Of a stretch of 45,000 nt of DNA, positions 21,522-30,754 are shown piece after piece. Below the pieces are notes generated by a model. It had not been told where the DNA came from and did no database searches. It worked only from the letters and a program-made list of their open reading frames with translations. Within the stretch, counting starts at the first letter, position 1, and every line of letters starts with the position of its first letter. Source of the DNA: Prorocentrum cordatum (Eukaryota > Sar > Dinophyceae > Prorocentrales > Prorocentraceae). The position numbers and the translations under genes are program-made. Location: positions 62,613-107,612 of the forward strand of contig CAUYUJ010000358.1 of assembly GCA_963575745.1 (NCBI GenBank). The letters are read 5' to 3'.

Positions 21522-22016
21522 ATGGCGCCCAAATGTGCCATGTCCGCGCTGCCGCCTCCGTGCGCGCAGCTCAAGAACTCGATGCTAGAGATGGGTGCCG
21601 AGGTTTGTTTAGACGGTTTGCGTACATATGTTGGCAGGCATGGGGACGGCTTGATCCACTACGCGTGTAATGCTTACCAGCGACGGCATCTAAACTGGTG
21701 GCTCGAGACGCTCCTCACCAGGTACAATCAGTTGCCGCGTCAACGAGGCGCCGACGATGCCAGGAGGCAGCGTTCGGTGAGGTTGTTGATGAACCCTTCC
21801 TCGGGCGGATTTCTGCGAGACGCTTCTTACGATTTGGCAGGGGAGAAGGGGGCGGACGATGGCCCGCCGCTCCCGAAGGCTCGGGTTTTCGCCGAAGGTT
21901 ACGTTCCTTCGCATTTTACTTCCTCTCTGATCAGATCAGAGGCTTTTCGCCGAAGATCGCGTTCCATAGTGTTCGTTTCCTCGTGGGCGCCGCAGATCGC
22001 TTTCCATGCGTATTGA
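21522..22016 (+). CDS. Unrecognised 164-codon open frame, possible gene or fragment
   Basis: It starts at an ATG in CGTCATGGCG, just after the ~92-bp satellite, and ends at TGA. The product has balanced composition, with no low-complexity run. It begins MAPKCAMSALPPP, contains HLNWWLETLLTRYNQLP in the middle and is basic near the C-terminus. I recognise no family, signal peptide or membrane helix. No poly(A) signal is visible, and other plus frames overlap it (21293-21670 and 21698-22159), so chance openness cannot be ruled out. It is better than most frames in this window because it lies outside repeats. Confidence 0.25.
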   Translation: MAPKCAMSALPPPCAQLKNSMLEMGAEVCLDGLRTYVGRHGDGLIHYACNAYQRRHLNWWLETLLTRYNQLPRQRGADDARRQRSVRLLMNPSSGGFLRDASYDLAGEKGADDGPPLPKARVFAEGYVPSHFTSSLIRSEAFRRRSRSIVFVSSWAPQIAFHAY

Positions 22017-22179
22017 ACAAATACTTGTATTATCTCCTCTCCACTCTCCTCCCTCCTCTCCTCTTGACTGGCGTCACCAACGGTATCGGCGGGGCAACGG
22101 CCACCACCATCATTCTCACATGCTTCACTTCAACTACCAGCACTCCAGCCATGATATAAATATGTGGGGTTCCTCGGTA

Positions 22180-23270
22180 GCGTAATTTCTATACGGAGAT
22201 CGCTACAAGATCGCCCAAGAGGCCTCCAAGCTGGCCCCAGAACGGCCCAAGAGGCCCCCAAGACCGCGCTAGGAGGGCCCCAAGACGGCCCAAGGGGCAT
22301 CCAAGACGCCCAAAATGGCCTCCAGGACGGCCCTGGAGCACCCCAAGAGGGCCCTCAGTCGGCCCAGAGAGGCCCGCAAGACGGCTTCCGACGGCGTCCG
22401 ACGGGCCAAGAGCCATCAAGACGGGCCAAGATGGCTCTGAGATGGCCCAAGACGGCCCCAGAGGCCCACAAGAGGTCTCCAAGACGGCCCAAGGGGCCTC
22501 CAAGAGGTCCTCCAGGAAGGCCCGAAGCTTCTGCTGGGCCTTCCGACGGCCCGAGACGGTCCACGAGCCCCCAACGGTCGCCCCGAGATCGCCCAAGAGG
22601 CGTCCAAGATGGCCCCAGAACGGCCCGAGAGGCCCCCATGACGGTCCCAAGAGGACCCCAAGACAGGCCAATAGGCCTCCAAGACGCCTAAGATGGCCTC
22701 CAAGACGGCCCTGGAGCACCCCAAGAGCACCCCAAGTCGGCCCAGAGAGGCCCTCAAGACGGCGTCTGACGGCGTCCGACGGGCCAGGAGGCCAGCATGA
22801 CGGCCCAGGAGGGCTCGACGATGGCCCAAGACGGCCACAGAGGCCCCCAAGAGGGCCTCCAGGAAGGCCCGAAGAGGCCAAACTCATTGATTGTCCTAAG
22901 GTGGTTGAAGGATTTTAGCATTTGCTTCTGCTCGGCCTTCCGACGGCCAGAAAAGGCCCAAGAACCCCCCAAAGTCGCCCACGAGGCGTTCCAAGATGAC
23001 CCCAGAACGGCCCAACAGGCCCCCACGACGGCCCCAAGAGGGCTACAAGACGGCCCAAGAGGCCTCAAAGACGCCCAAGAGGTCTCCAAGACGCCCAAGA
23101 GCACCCCAAGAGGGCTCTAAGTCGGCCCAACGAGGCCCCCAAGACGGCGTCCGACGGGCCAGGAGGATCCTAAGACGGCCAAAGAGGCCCAGAGGCCCAA
23201 GGAGGCCCCCAAGATACCTCCCAAAGTCTCCCAGGAACATCTAAGGAGGCCCCAAGAGTGCCCCCCAGAG
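22180..23270 (+). repeat. Degenerate CCAAGAGGCC/CCAAGACGGC repeat block
   Basis: About 1.1 kb of irregularly spaced CCCAAGAGGCC, CCAAGACGGC and CCAAGATGGC words, punctuated by GGCCTTCCGACGGCC spacers (about 22540 and 22935). A full conserved spacer lies at 22900-22950 (GTTGAAGGATTTTAGCATTT, then GCTCGGCCTTCCGACGGCC). Long open frames in several phases are low-complexity artefacts. Confidence 0.9.
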
Positions 23271-23332
23271 ACTCCCCAAAAGCCCCCTCCTCCTCCTCCT
23301 CCTCCTCCACCTCCTGATCTTCCCCGCCATCT

Positions 23333-23551
23333 TCCTCCAAGCGTTCCCCGAAGGGTTTCTACAAGGGCTGGGGGAACACATGACCCGATAGCTTGGCAGA
23401 ACTCTTGCCACAACGCTCGGCCACATTGGCGATTCCAAAAGGCAGGGGGCGGCGGTGATTCGCCGTAGGCGTCTTCGATCAACGTGAGAGGGCCGAACTG
23501 GCATTCACTGTTCCTGGGCGCGTGGTCGAAACGAATTTCCGCGGTGCGAAG
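23333..23551 (-). pseudogene. Unrecognised coding-like fragment of about 73 codons
   Basis: On the minus strand a continuous frame holds a non-repetitive stretch running from LRTAEIRFDHAPRNSECQFG through PLTLIEDAYGESPPPPAFWN to CQAIGSCVPPALVETLRG. On both sides it runs into simple sequence, Asp-rich upstream and poly-Gly/TCC downstream. Composition is protein-like, with spaced Cys, Trp and acidic residues, unlike surrounding repeat translations. I do not recognise the family. It could be one exon or a broken gene piece caught between repeat blocks. Confidence 0.3.
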
Positions 23552-23599
23552 TGTTGTTGCTGTTGTTGCGTTGTTGTCATCGTCGTCCTCGTCCGCGAC

Positions 23600-23680
23600 C
23601 CCCCCTGACCCACCCGCGACCCACCCCGCGACCCACCCCGCAACCCACCCGCGACCCACCCGCGACCAACCCGGCACCCG
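23600..23680 (+). repeat. ACCCGCGACCC minisatellite
   Basis: About seven imperfect copies of CCACCCCGCGACC/CCACCCGCGAC with a period of 10-13 bp. Confidence 0.85.
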
Positions 23681-23734
23681 CCCCCTCAGTCTTATCCGCA
23701 ACTGCAGGGTCCTATGTCTGTGTATATGTGTACA

Positions 23735-23775
23735 CTAGAATCATCGCGCGCGCTTCGCACGCGCTTAGACTCTAG
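23735..23775. repeat. Dispersed hairpin, copy A
   Basis: CTAGAATCATCGCGCGCGC, then TTC, then GCACGCGCTTAGACTCTAG. The outer CTAGA/TCTAG and inner GCGCGCGC/GC(A)CGCGC pair. It is closely matched by copy B at 30755-30795 including the flanking GTACAC, and both follow TATATG-type simple DNA. Confidence 0.75.
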
Positions 23776-23924
23776 CTGGTCGAGTGCTGACCGCATTGAG
23801 ATAGCAAGTCGGTCATAAATTGATGAGGTCAACATTCTCTGTTACCTCCTGCCTCTTCCTCATTTCTCATCCTCCGCTCTCATCGACCGGTCGACCGGTG
23901 ATCTGTCGCCAAGCTTATTGGGGA
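23776..23924. other. Short unique spacer
   Basis: Nothing recognised except a duplicated CGACCGGT (23884-23899). Confidence 0.4.
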
Positions 23925-24645
23925 CATCTTGACCCCTCCTAGGGGTCTCCTGGGGCGAAGAGCTCGGGTTCTCGGTTCACGTTCCCAAGAGAGCTTCCCG
24001 GGGGCCTCTTGAAGGCAGTTTTGGAAGCCTCTTGGGGGCCGTTTGGGGTGCTCGTGGGGCGTCTTTTTGGGCCCCTTTGGGGCCTCTAGGGGGCCTCTTG
24101 GGCTTTGTTGGGGGCCTCTTGGGGCCTCCTGGAGGCCTCTTGGGGCGGAAGGCTCGAATTGTCGGTTCGTGTTCCCCCCTCTTGGGCCCCTCTTGGGGCC
24201 GTCTTGGGGCCCTCTTGGGCGATGTTGGGCGCCTATTGGGCCGTCTTGGGGCACTCTTGGGCCTGCTTGGGACTCTCTTGCGCCGTCGTGGCGCCCTCTT
24301 TGGGTGCCTCTTGGGCCGTCTTGAGCTGATTTCTGGGGCCTCGTGGGCTGTCTTGGACTGTCGGAAGCACGAAACAGCGAGAACACGAAAATCCTTCAAA
24401 CACCCTGGAGGAAACCCACTTGTTTCGCCTCCTGAGTGCCTCGTGGGAGTCCGTTTGAGGGCATCTTGGTCGTCTTGAAGCCCTCTCGGGCTGTCTTCAA
24501 GGCATGTTGGACCAATTTTGAAACGCTCTTGTGCGGTCTTGGGCTCTCTTGGAGCGCTCTTGGGCCATGTTGGCGCCCTCTCGGACGTCTCTCGGCCCCC
24601 CTTTGGCGTTTTTTGGCGCCCCCCGCTGGGCCCGAAACGGCTGGA
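23925..24645 (-). repeat. CCAAGAGGCC repeat block, reverse orientation
   Basis: The plus strand shows GGCCTCTTGGGGGC, CCGTCTTGGGGC and the like, so the family is read on the minus strand. It contains the spacers TCGGTTC(A/G)(C/T)GTTCCC (about 23970 and 24165) and CGAAAATCCTTCAAAC with GTCGGAAGCAC (24355-24400), reverse complements of those at 12640, 19894, 12445 and 22905. Confidence 0.88.
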
Positions 24646-24694
24646 AGATAAATCAGTGCACTTTTGGGGCGCCGGGCCGGGAACCCCTACCCAT

Positions 24695-24695
24695 A

Positions 24696-24737
<42 letters not shown>

Positions 24738-24783
24738 CACACATATATTTATATATATATATATACATACATACATACATACA

Positions 24784-24817
<34 letters not shown>

Positions 24818-24818
24818 A
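24695..24818 (+). repeat. (CA)n / (TA)n / (CATA)n compound microsatellite
   Basis: A CACACA run from about 24700 to 24742, then TATATA, then ATACATAC to about 24810. It directly abuts the start of composite element family 2. Confidence 0.97.
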
Positions 24819-25584
24819 ATCCGCCGACCCCTTGGGGGTCTTCGGCGTGTGAGATGTTCCCTTCCCCGCTAACCCCCCTCCCCACCGGACCCATGTCGCG
24901 CCCCCCCCCTAGGACCTCCGTTTCCATAGCGGCCTTATGGAAACGGTGCACGGCGCCCCCGGGGCGGCACCTGGACCCCCCGGTGGTCCCCCTTTTCCAT
25001 AGCGGCCCTATGGAAAAGGTGCACGGCGCCCCCGGGGCGGCCCTGGACCCCCCGGCGGTCCCTCTTTCCATAGCGGCCCTATGGAAACGGTGCACGGCGC
25101 CCCCAGGGCGGCACCTGGACCCCCCGGTGGTCCCCCTTTTTTCCATAGCGGCCCTATGGAAAAGGTGCACGGCGCCCCCCGGGCGGCACCTGGACCCCCC
25201 GGTGGTCCCCCTTTCCATTGCGGCCCTATATGGAAAAGGTGCACGGCGCCCCCGGGGCGGTTCTGGACCCCCCGGTGGTCCACTTTTCCATAGCGCGGCC
25301 CTATGGAAACGGCGCACGGCGCCCCCCGGGCGGCACCTGGACCCCCCGGTGGTCCCCCTTTCCATAGCGGCCCTATGGAAACGGTGCATGGCGCCCCCGG
25401 GGCGGCACCACGTCCCCATGGTGGTTCCCCTTTCCACATCGGCCCTATGGAAACGGTGCACGGCGCCCCCGGGGCCGGTTCCTGGACCCCCCGGTGGTCC
25501 ACTTTTCCATAGCGGCCCTATGGAAACGATGCACTGCGCCCCCGGGCTGGCCCTGGACCCCCTGGTGGTCCCCGTTTCCTGAAA
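24819..25584 (+). mobile_element. Composite repeat element family 2, copy 1
   Basis: It starts ATCCGCCGACCCCTTGGGGG. A ~100-bp head includes CCCCACCGGACCCATGTCGC. Nine ~73-bp units follow, and the tail is CCCTGGACCCCCTGGTGGTC then CCCGTTTCCTGAAA. Copy 2 at 29992-30465 has the same two ends but five units. Each unit has a CCATAGCGGCCCTATGG palindrome. No protein is supported; Gly/Pro/Ala open frames are repeat artefacts. The ATCCGCCG(A/G)CCCC start is shared with family 1. Confidence 0.65.
24924..25575 (+). repeat. ~73-bp tandem repeat with palindrome, nine copies
   Basis: CCATAG or close variants start at 24924, 24997, 25068, 25143, 25215, 25288, 25362, 25434 and 25507, averaging 72.9 bp. 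The unit has CCATAGCGGCCCTATGGAAA, CGGTGCACGGCGCCCCCGGG and TGGACCCCCCGGTGGTCC. Confidence 0.97.
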
Positions 25585-25699
25585 CCTGACCGGACAAGAA
25601 CGGGAAGCGTCGCTTTAATCCACCAAGCATGTGGAAAATGCTCTGTTGTTGTTATGCCGCGCAGGTATGCCGTGGCGCGCGTGTCGGCGTGCGTGCGGG
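25585..25699. other. Short unique spacer
   Basis: Mixed sequence between family 2 copy 1 and the TTCTGCCGTGC tract. Nothing recognised. Confidence 0.4.
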
Positions 25700-25825
25700 G
25701 TGTGTTTTGCTGTGCTCCTGTGTGTTCTGCCGTGCTCCTGTTCTGCCGTGCTTCTGTGTTCTGCCGTGCCTCTGTGTGCTCTGTGTGTTCTGCCGTGTTC
25801 CTGTATCTGCCGTGCGGATCGTCGC
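25700..25825 (-). repeat. GCACGGCAGAA repeat, inverted arm
   Basis: The plus strand shows TGTGTTCTGCCGTGCTCCTG several times, the reverse complement of the repeat that fills 25861-28612. It is short and degenerate, with 15-25-bp spacing. Confidence 0.85.
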
Positions 25826-25860
25826 GGTGGTCGTTTTGGCAGAGCTTCTGGGCGCACACG

Positions 25861-28612
25861 GCAGAAAAAGATCAGGAGCACGGCAGAATAGGCCCCAAGA
25901 GCGAAGGAGCACGGCAGAGAAAGACAAGGAACACGGCAGAATAGACCCCAAGAGCAAATGAGTACGGCAGAATACACCCCAAAAGCTAAGGAGCACGGCA
26001 GAAAATGACCAGGAGCACGGCAGAATAGACCTCAAGAGCTAAGGAGCAGGCAGAAAAAGACCAGGAGCACGGCAGATTAGGCCCCAAGAGCGAAGGAGCA
26101 CGGCAGAAAAAGACCAGGAGCACGGCAGAATAGACCCCAGGAGCTAAGGAGCAGGGCTGGATATGCCTCAAGTGCGAAGGAGTACGGCAGAGAAAGACCA
26201 GGAGCACGGCAAGATAGACCCCAAAAGCTAAGGAGCACGGCAGGGAATGACCAGGAGCACGGCAGAGTAGGCCCCAAGAGCGAAGGAGCACGGCAGAAAA
26301 AAAAAAAACATAAGCACGCCAGAGTAGACCCCGAGAGCTGAAGGAGTGCGGGAAAATAGACCCCTAAGAGCGAAGGAGCAAACCAGAAAAAGACGAGGAG
26401 CACAGCAGAATAGAACCCAAGAGACAAGGAACACGGCAGAATATGCCCCAAGTGCGAAGGAGCACGGCAGAAAAAAAAGCAGGAGCACGGCAGACAAAGA
26501 CCAGGAGCACAGCAGAATAGGCCCCATGAGCGAAGGAGCACGTCGGAAACAAACCAGGAGCATGGCATAATAGACTCCAAGAGCTGCCGAGCACGGCAGA
26601 AAAAGACCAGGAGCACTGCAGAATAGACCCCAAGAGCTAAGGAGCACGGCATAATAGGCCCCAAGAGCGAAGAAGACGCCAGAAAAAGACCAGGAGCACG
26701 GCAGAAGATGCCCCAAGAGCTAAGGACGACGGCAGAAAAGACCGAAACACAGCAGAAACGGCCAGAGGAGCCAAGGAGTACGACAGAAAAGACCAGGAGC
26801 ACGGCAGATAGGCCCGAAGAGCGAAGAAGCAAACCAGAAAAAGACGAGGAGCACGGCAGAATAGAACCCAAGAGACAAGGAGCACGGCAGAAGATGCCCC
26901 AAGTGCGAAGACGCACGGCAGAAAATGACCAGGAGCACGGCAGAATAGACCCCCAGAGCTCAGGGGCACGGCAGAAAAAGACCAGGACCACGGCAGATTA
27001 GACCTCAAGAGCTAAGGAACAAGCAGAAAAATGACCAGGAGCACGGCAGATTAGGCCCCAAGAGCGAAGGAGCACGGTAGAAAAAGACCAGGAACACGGC
27101 AGAATAGACCCCAGGAGCTAAGGGGCAGGGCTGGATATGCCTCAAGTGCGAAGGAGTACGGCAGAGAAAGACCAGGAGCACGGCAAGATAGACCCCAAAA
27201 GCTAAGGAGCACGGCAGAGAATGACCAAGAGCACGGCAGAATAGGCCCCAAGAGCGAAGGAGCACGGCAGAAAAAAAAACAGAAGCACGCCAGAGTAGAC
27301 CCCGAGAGCTGAAGGAGTGCGGGAAAATAGACCCCAAGAGCGAAGGAGCAAACCAGAAAAAAACGAGGAGCACAACATAATAGAACCCAAGAGACAAGGA
27401 ACACGGCAGAATCTGTCCCAAGTGCGAAGGAGCACGGCAGAAAAACAAGCAGGAGCACGGCAGACAAAGACCAGGAGCACAGCAAAATAGGCCCCATGAG
27501 CGAAGGAGCACGTCGGAAACAAACCAGGAGCATGGCAGAATAGACTCCAAGAGCTGCCGAGCACGGCAGAAAAAGACCAGGAGCACGGCAGAATAGACCC
27601 CAAGAGCTAAGGAGCACGGCATAATAGGCCCCAAGAGCGAAGAAGACGCCAGAAAAAAGACCAGGAGCACGGCAGAAGATGCCCCAAGAGCTAAGGACGA
27701 CGGCAGTAAAGACCGAAACACAGCAGACAAGGCCCGAGGAGCCACGGACTACGACAGAAAAGACCAGCACGGCAGAATAGGCCCGAAGAGCGAAGAAGCA
27801 AACCAGAAAAAAACGAGAAGCACGGCAGAATAGGACCCGAGAGACAAGGAGCACAGCAGAAGATGCCCCAAGTGCGAAGAAGCACGACAGAAAATGACCA
27901 GGAGCACGGCAGAATAGACCCCCAGAGCTCAGGGGCACGGCAGAAAAAGACCAAGACCACGGCAGAATAGACCCCAGAGCTAAGGAGCACGGCAGAAAAA
28001 AACCAGGAGCACGGCAGAATAGGCCCCATGAGCGAAGGAGCACGGCAGAAAAAAAAACAAAGAGCACGGCAGAATAGACCCCAAGAGCTGAGGAGCACGG
28101 CAGAAAAGGCCCCAAGAGCGAAGGAGCATGACAGAAAATGAACAGGAGCACGGCAGAATAGACCCCAAGAGTTGAGGAGCACGGCAGAATAGGCGCCAGG
28201 AAAGAAGGAGCATTGTAAAACACGACCAGTGACCAGGAGCACGGCAGAATAGACCGCGAGAGCTAAGGAGCACGGCAAGATAGATGCAATAATACAGCAT
28301 AATACGCCCCAAGGAAGAAGGAGTATGCAAGAAAAGCACAAGGAACACGGCAGATTAAACCCCGAAAGCGAAGGAGCACGGCAGAATATGCCCCAAGAGC
28401 TAAGGAGCACGGCAGAAAACGACCAGGAGCACGGCATCATAAGCCCCAAGAACAAAGGATTGTGACAGAAAATGGCCAGGAGCATGGCAGAATAGGCCCG
28501 AAGAGCGCAGGAGCACGGCACAAAAAAAACAAGGAGCATTTCAGAATAGACCCCAGGAGCGAAAGAGCCCGACAGAATAGACGTCAAGAGCGAAGGAGCA
28601 CGGCAAAACTGC
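25861..28612 (+). repeat. GGAGCACGGCAGAA satellite with ~970-bp higher-order repeat
   Basis: The basic pattern alternates ~22-bp (GGAGCACGGCAGAAAAAGAC) and ~31-bp (GGAGCACGGCAGAATAGACC then CCAAGAGCTAA) units. Rare landmarks recur at a fixed distance: GGGCTGGATATGCCTCAAGT at 26155 and 27129, GACCGAAACACAGCAGA at about 26740 and 27709, and GCAGATTAGGCCCC at about 26070 and 27043. They show a ~970-bp higher-order unit present twice plus partial copies. Minus-strand open frames of up to 390 codons rich in Leu/Ser/Phe/Cys look membrane-like but are pure repeat artefacts. Confidence 0.95.
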
Positions 28613-28734
28613 TCATTATCTGCCTTGTTTTTTTTCGCCGGCCATGCCCCGCCCGATTTGTTTGAGGATGTATGCAGCGAGAGCGCGATTTTCAACATGA
28701 GAGGTATTGAAACCGCCACTGCAAGATATCATTG
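28613..28734. other. Short unique spacer
   Basis: Mixed sequence between two satellites, with nothing recognised. Confidence 0.4.
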
Positions 28735-29865
28735 TTGTTAGGATGTCTCAGGCGAGACGCTAGTTTTTGAACATCTGTCGAATTCGCGGGCTCCCATGTT
28801 TAAGGGTTGTCTCAGGCGAAACGCTCATTTTTGATGAAATCGATGTTGTGAACATTTCATTTTTGTAAGGATGTCTCAGACGAAATCGCCATTTTGGATC
28901 GTCTCGAGGGCACTCCTGGGGGTCAAATTTGGGCTTGTTTGGGGCCTTCGGGGGCTTTCGTGATGCCTTACAAAACCGTTGCAGTCCGATGTTACACACA
29001 TTCATTGTTTCAGGATGTCCCTAGCGAAATCGCCATTTGTAGATGACTGGCCTAAACCATCTAGAAGCCTTTTCAGGAGCGATCCCCAGACGATGTTAAA
29101 ACAGCAGTTTTCAAAACGATGTTGTTCGATTTGTTTTTTTTGTTTGAAGATGTCCCTAGCGAAATCCCTATTTTCAGCAACCTTAAGGAGGCTATTGGAG
29201 CCATGTGGGGCCTTCTTTTGCTTCCTGATGCCCTCCTAAAATCATTACGATGCGATGTCGCACGCATCATTTGTTCAGGATGTCCCTACCGAAATCGACA
29301 TTGTTAGAAGGCTGCCTTGGGCCGTCTGGAAGCCTTTTTCAAAAGCAATGTCTAAACTATGTAAGAACAACAGTTTTCAAGTCGATGCTGGTGTATGTGT
29401 TCACTTTTGAGGATGTCCCTAGCGAAATCGCTATTTTCGGAAGTCCCCCAATCGTTCTGACAGCCATCGTGACGTGTTTTTTTGCCTCTCGTTTCGTCAT
29501 CTTGAGGTACTTCGAGAACGATATCAAGACGACGTTGAGGACATCTCATTTTGTTGAAAATGTCCCTAGCGAAATGCAAATTTTCTGCTGTGCTCTTCGT
29601 TCTGGTCCGCCGTGTTGCCGCTTGTGTTCTGAGGATGTCCCTAGCGAAATCGCAATTCTTAACATAAGAGTTAGTTAAAGACTTCAGTCGTCATGCCATT
29701 TTTCCGAGGATGTCCCGAGCGAAACGCAAATTTTCACAGATTGCGAAATTTCGTTGTCATCATTTTTTCGAGGATGTCTCGAGCGAAACGCTTGTCCTTG
29801 TTAAACGCGATGTCGCGAAGATCTCATTTTTGTGAGGATGTCTCGAGCGAAATCGCCATCCCGAG
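28735..29865 (+). repeat. Phased GGATGTCCCTAGCGAAATCGC repeat, 12 copies
   Basis: The core GGATGTC(C/T)C(T/G/A)(A/G)GCGAAA(T)CGC recurs at about 28740, 28808, 28868, 29012, 29147, 29279, 29411, 29562, 29634, 29708, 29773 and 29837. Spacings cluster near 65 or 132-150 bp. Only the ~25-bp core is conserved; intervening sequence is diverged. Frames show repeated FEDVPSEIAIF-like peptides, which simply mirror the core. Confidence 0.9.
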
Positions 29866-29991
29866 GAATCCGCCAAGCCGGTTCCCCGTGCACCCCGCCA
29901 CCCCCTATAGTAAAGATATTTCTTACTGATACGAGGCGGATTCAGCCAAAACGTCCAGTTCGCTTTTCGTTCCTCGAAGACGCTTCCCGTC
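29866..29991. other. Short unique spacer
   Basis: Mixed sequence between the phased repeat and family 2 copy 2. Nothing recognised. Confidence 0.4.
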
Positions 29992-30465
29992 ATCCGCCGA
30001 CCCCTTTGGGATCATCAGGCGTGTGAGATTGTATCCCCTCCCCCCTAACCCCCCTCCCCACCGGACCCATGTCGCGCCCCCCCCCCTTGGACCTCCGTTG
30101 CCATAACGGCCTTATGGAAACGGCACAAGGCGCCCCCGGGGCGGCCCTGGACCCCCCGGCGGCCCCTCTTTCCATAGCGGCCCTATGGAAACGGCGCACG
30201 GCGCCCCCCGGGCGGCACCTGGACCCCCCGGTGGTCCCCCTTTCCATTGCGGCCCTATGGAAAAGGTGCACGGCGCCCCCGGGGCGGCACCACGTCCCCC
30301 TGGTGGTTCCCCTTTCCACATCGGCCCTATGGAAACGGTGCACGGCGCCCCCAGGTCGGCTCCTGGACCCCCCGGTGGTCCACTTTCCCATAGCGGCCCT
30401 ATGGAAACGGTGCGCTGCGCCCCCGGGCCGGCCCTGGACCCCCTGGTGGTCCCCGTTTCCTGAAA
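29992..30465 (+). mobile_element. Composite repeat element family 2, copy 2
   Basis: It starts ATCCGCCGACCCCTTTGGGA. Its head has CCCCACCGGACCCATGTCGC, followed by five ~72-bp units (30101, 30172, 30244, 30316, 30388) and the tail CCCGTTTCCTGAAA. The last units match the last units of copy 1 by position, including the CCACATCGG variant. Its right end touches the Cys-pair gene fragment that follows. Confidence 0.65.
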
Positions 30466-30670
30466 TCCTTGAAGGAAACGACGCACGGGCCGCTAAACTG
30501 ATACGCCTGGCAACTGCGCGCTGAGAACCCGAGTGTCTTACAGGCTCCGCACACCACGTTGACTCCTGTTGCCTGTCGATGATCTCCCACTTGTTTCTGC
30601 TTCAAAAGTTTCGTGTCCGAGAACGCTCCTCTGCACGCCGCGCACGTCAGTGGCTTCGCGCCAGGAGGCC
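30466..30670 (-). pseudogene. Fragment with a CxxC...CxxC (zinc-binding-like) domain
   Basis: A minus-strand frame reads PLTCAACRGAFSDTKLLKQK, then GVNVVCGACKTLGFSARSCQ and AYQFSGPCVVSFKDF. The first pair, Cys-x2-Cys, lies near 30640 and the second near 30550, with later single Cys residues. The pattern resembles a Cys-pair domain that I associate with dinoflagellate multigene proteins ('LVC..C...G(Y/F)S.RD..(A)Y.C'). That likeness is from memory, not from a search. In those proteins a Cys usually follows the AYQ position, whereas here it is Phe. The frame then runs straight into family 2 repeat at 30465, and upstream into a TA microsatellite at about 30725. It is therefore a truncated exon or pseudogene piece, not an intact gene. 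Confidence 0.5.
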
Positions 30671-30754
30671 CCCGAGAGACCTGCCAAGAGTCCCAAGGGG
30701 TCGGCGGTGCGGCGTAAGCCAAAGTATATATATATATATATATATATGTACACA

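Noticed and set aside
26077-28223. Long minus-strand frames (up to 390 codons) of Leu/Phe/Ser/Cys that look like multi-pass membrane proteins
   Set aside because: They are the direct translation of the GGAGCACGGCAGAA satellite; the same peptide words repeat with the DNA unit in all frames.
25861-28612. A CRISPR-like array (regular short repeats with spacers)
   Set aside because: The 'spacers' are themselves repeated variants, the unit alternates 22 and 31 bp, there are no cas genes and the context is eukaryotic.
28735-29865. CRISPR-like array with a ~25-bp repeat and variable spacers
   Set aside because: Repeat copies diverge from each other, spacing jumps between ~65 and ~132-150 bp, and there are no cas genes nearby.
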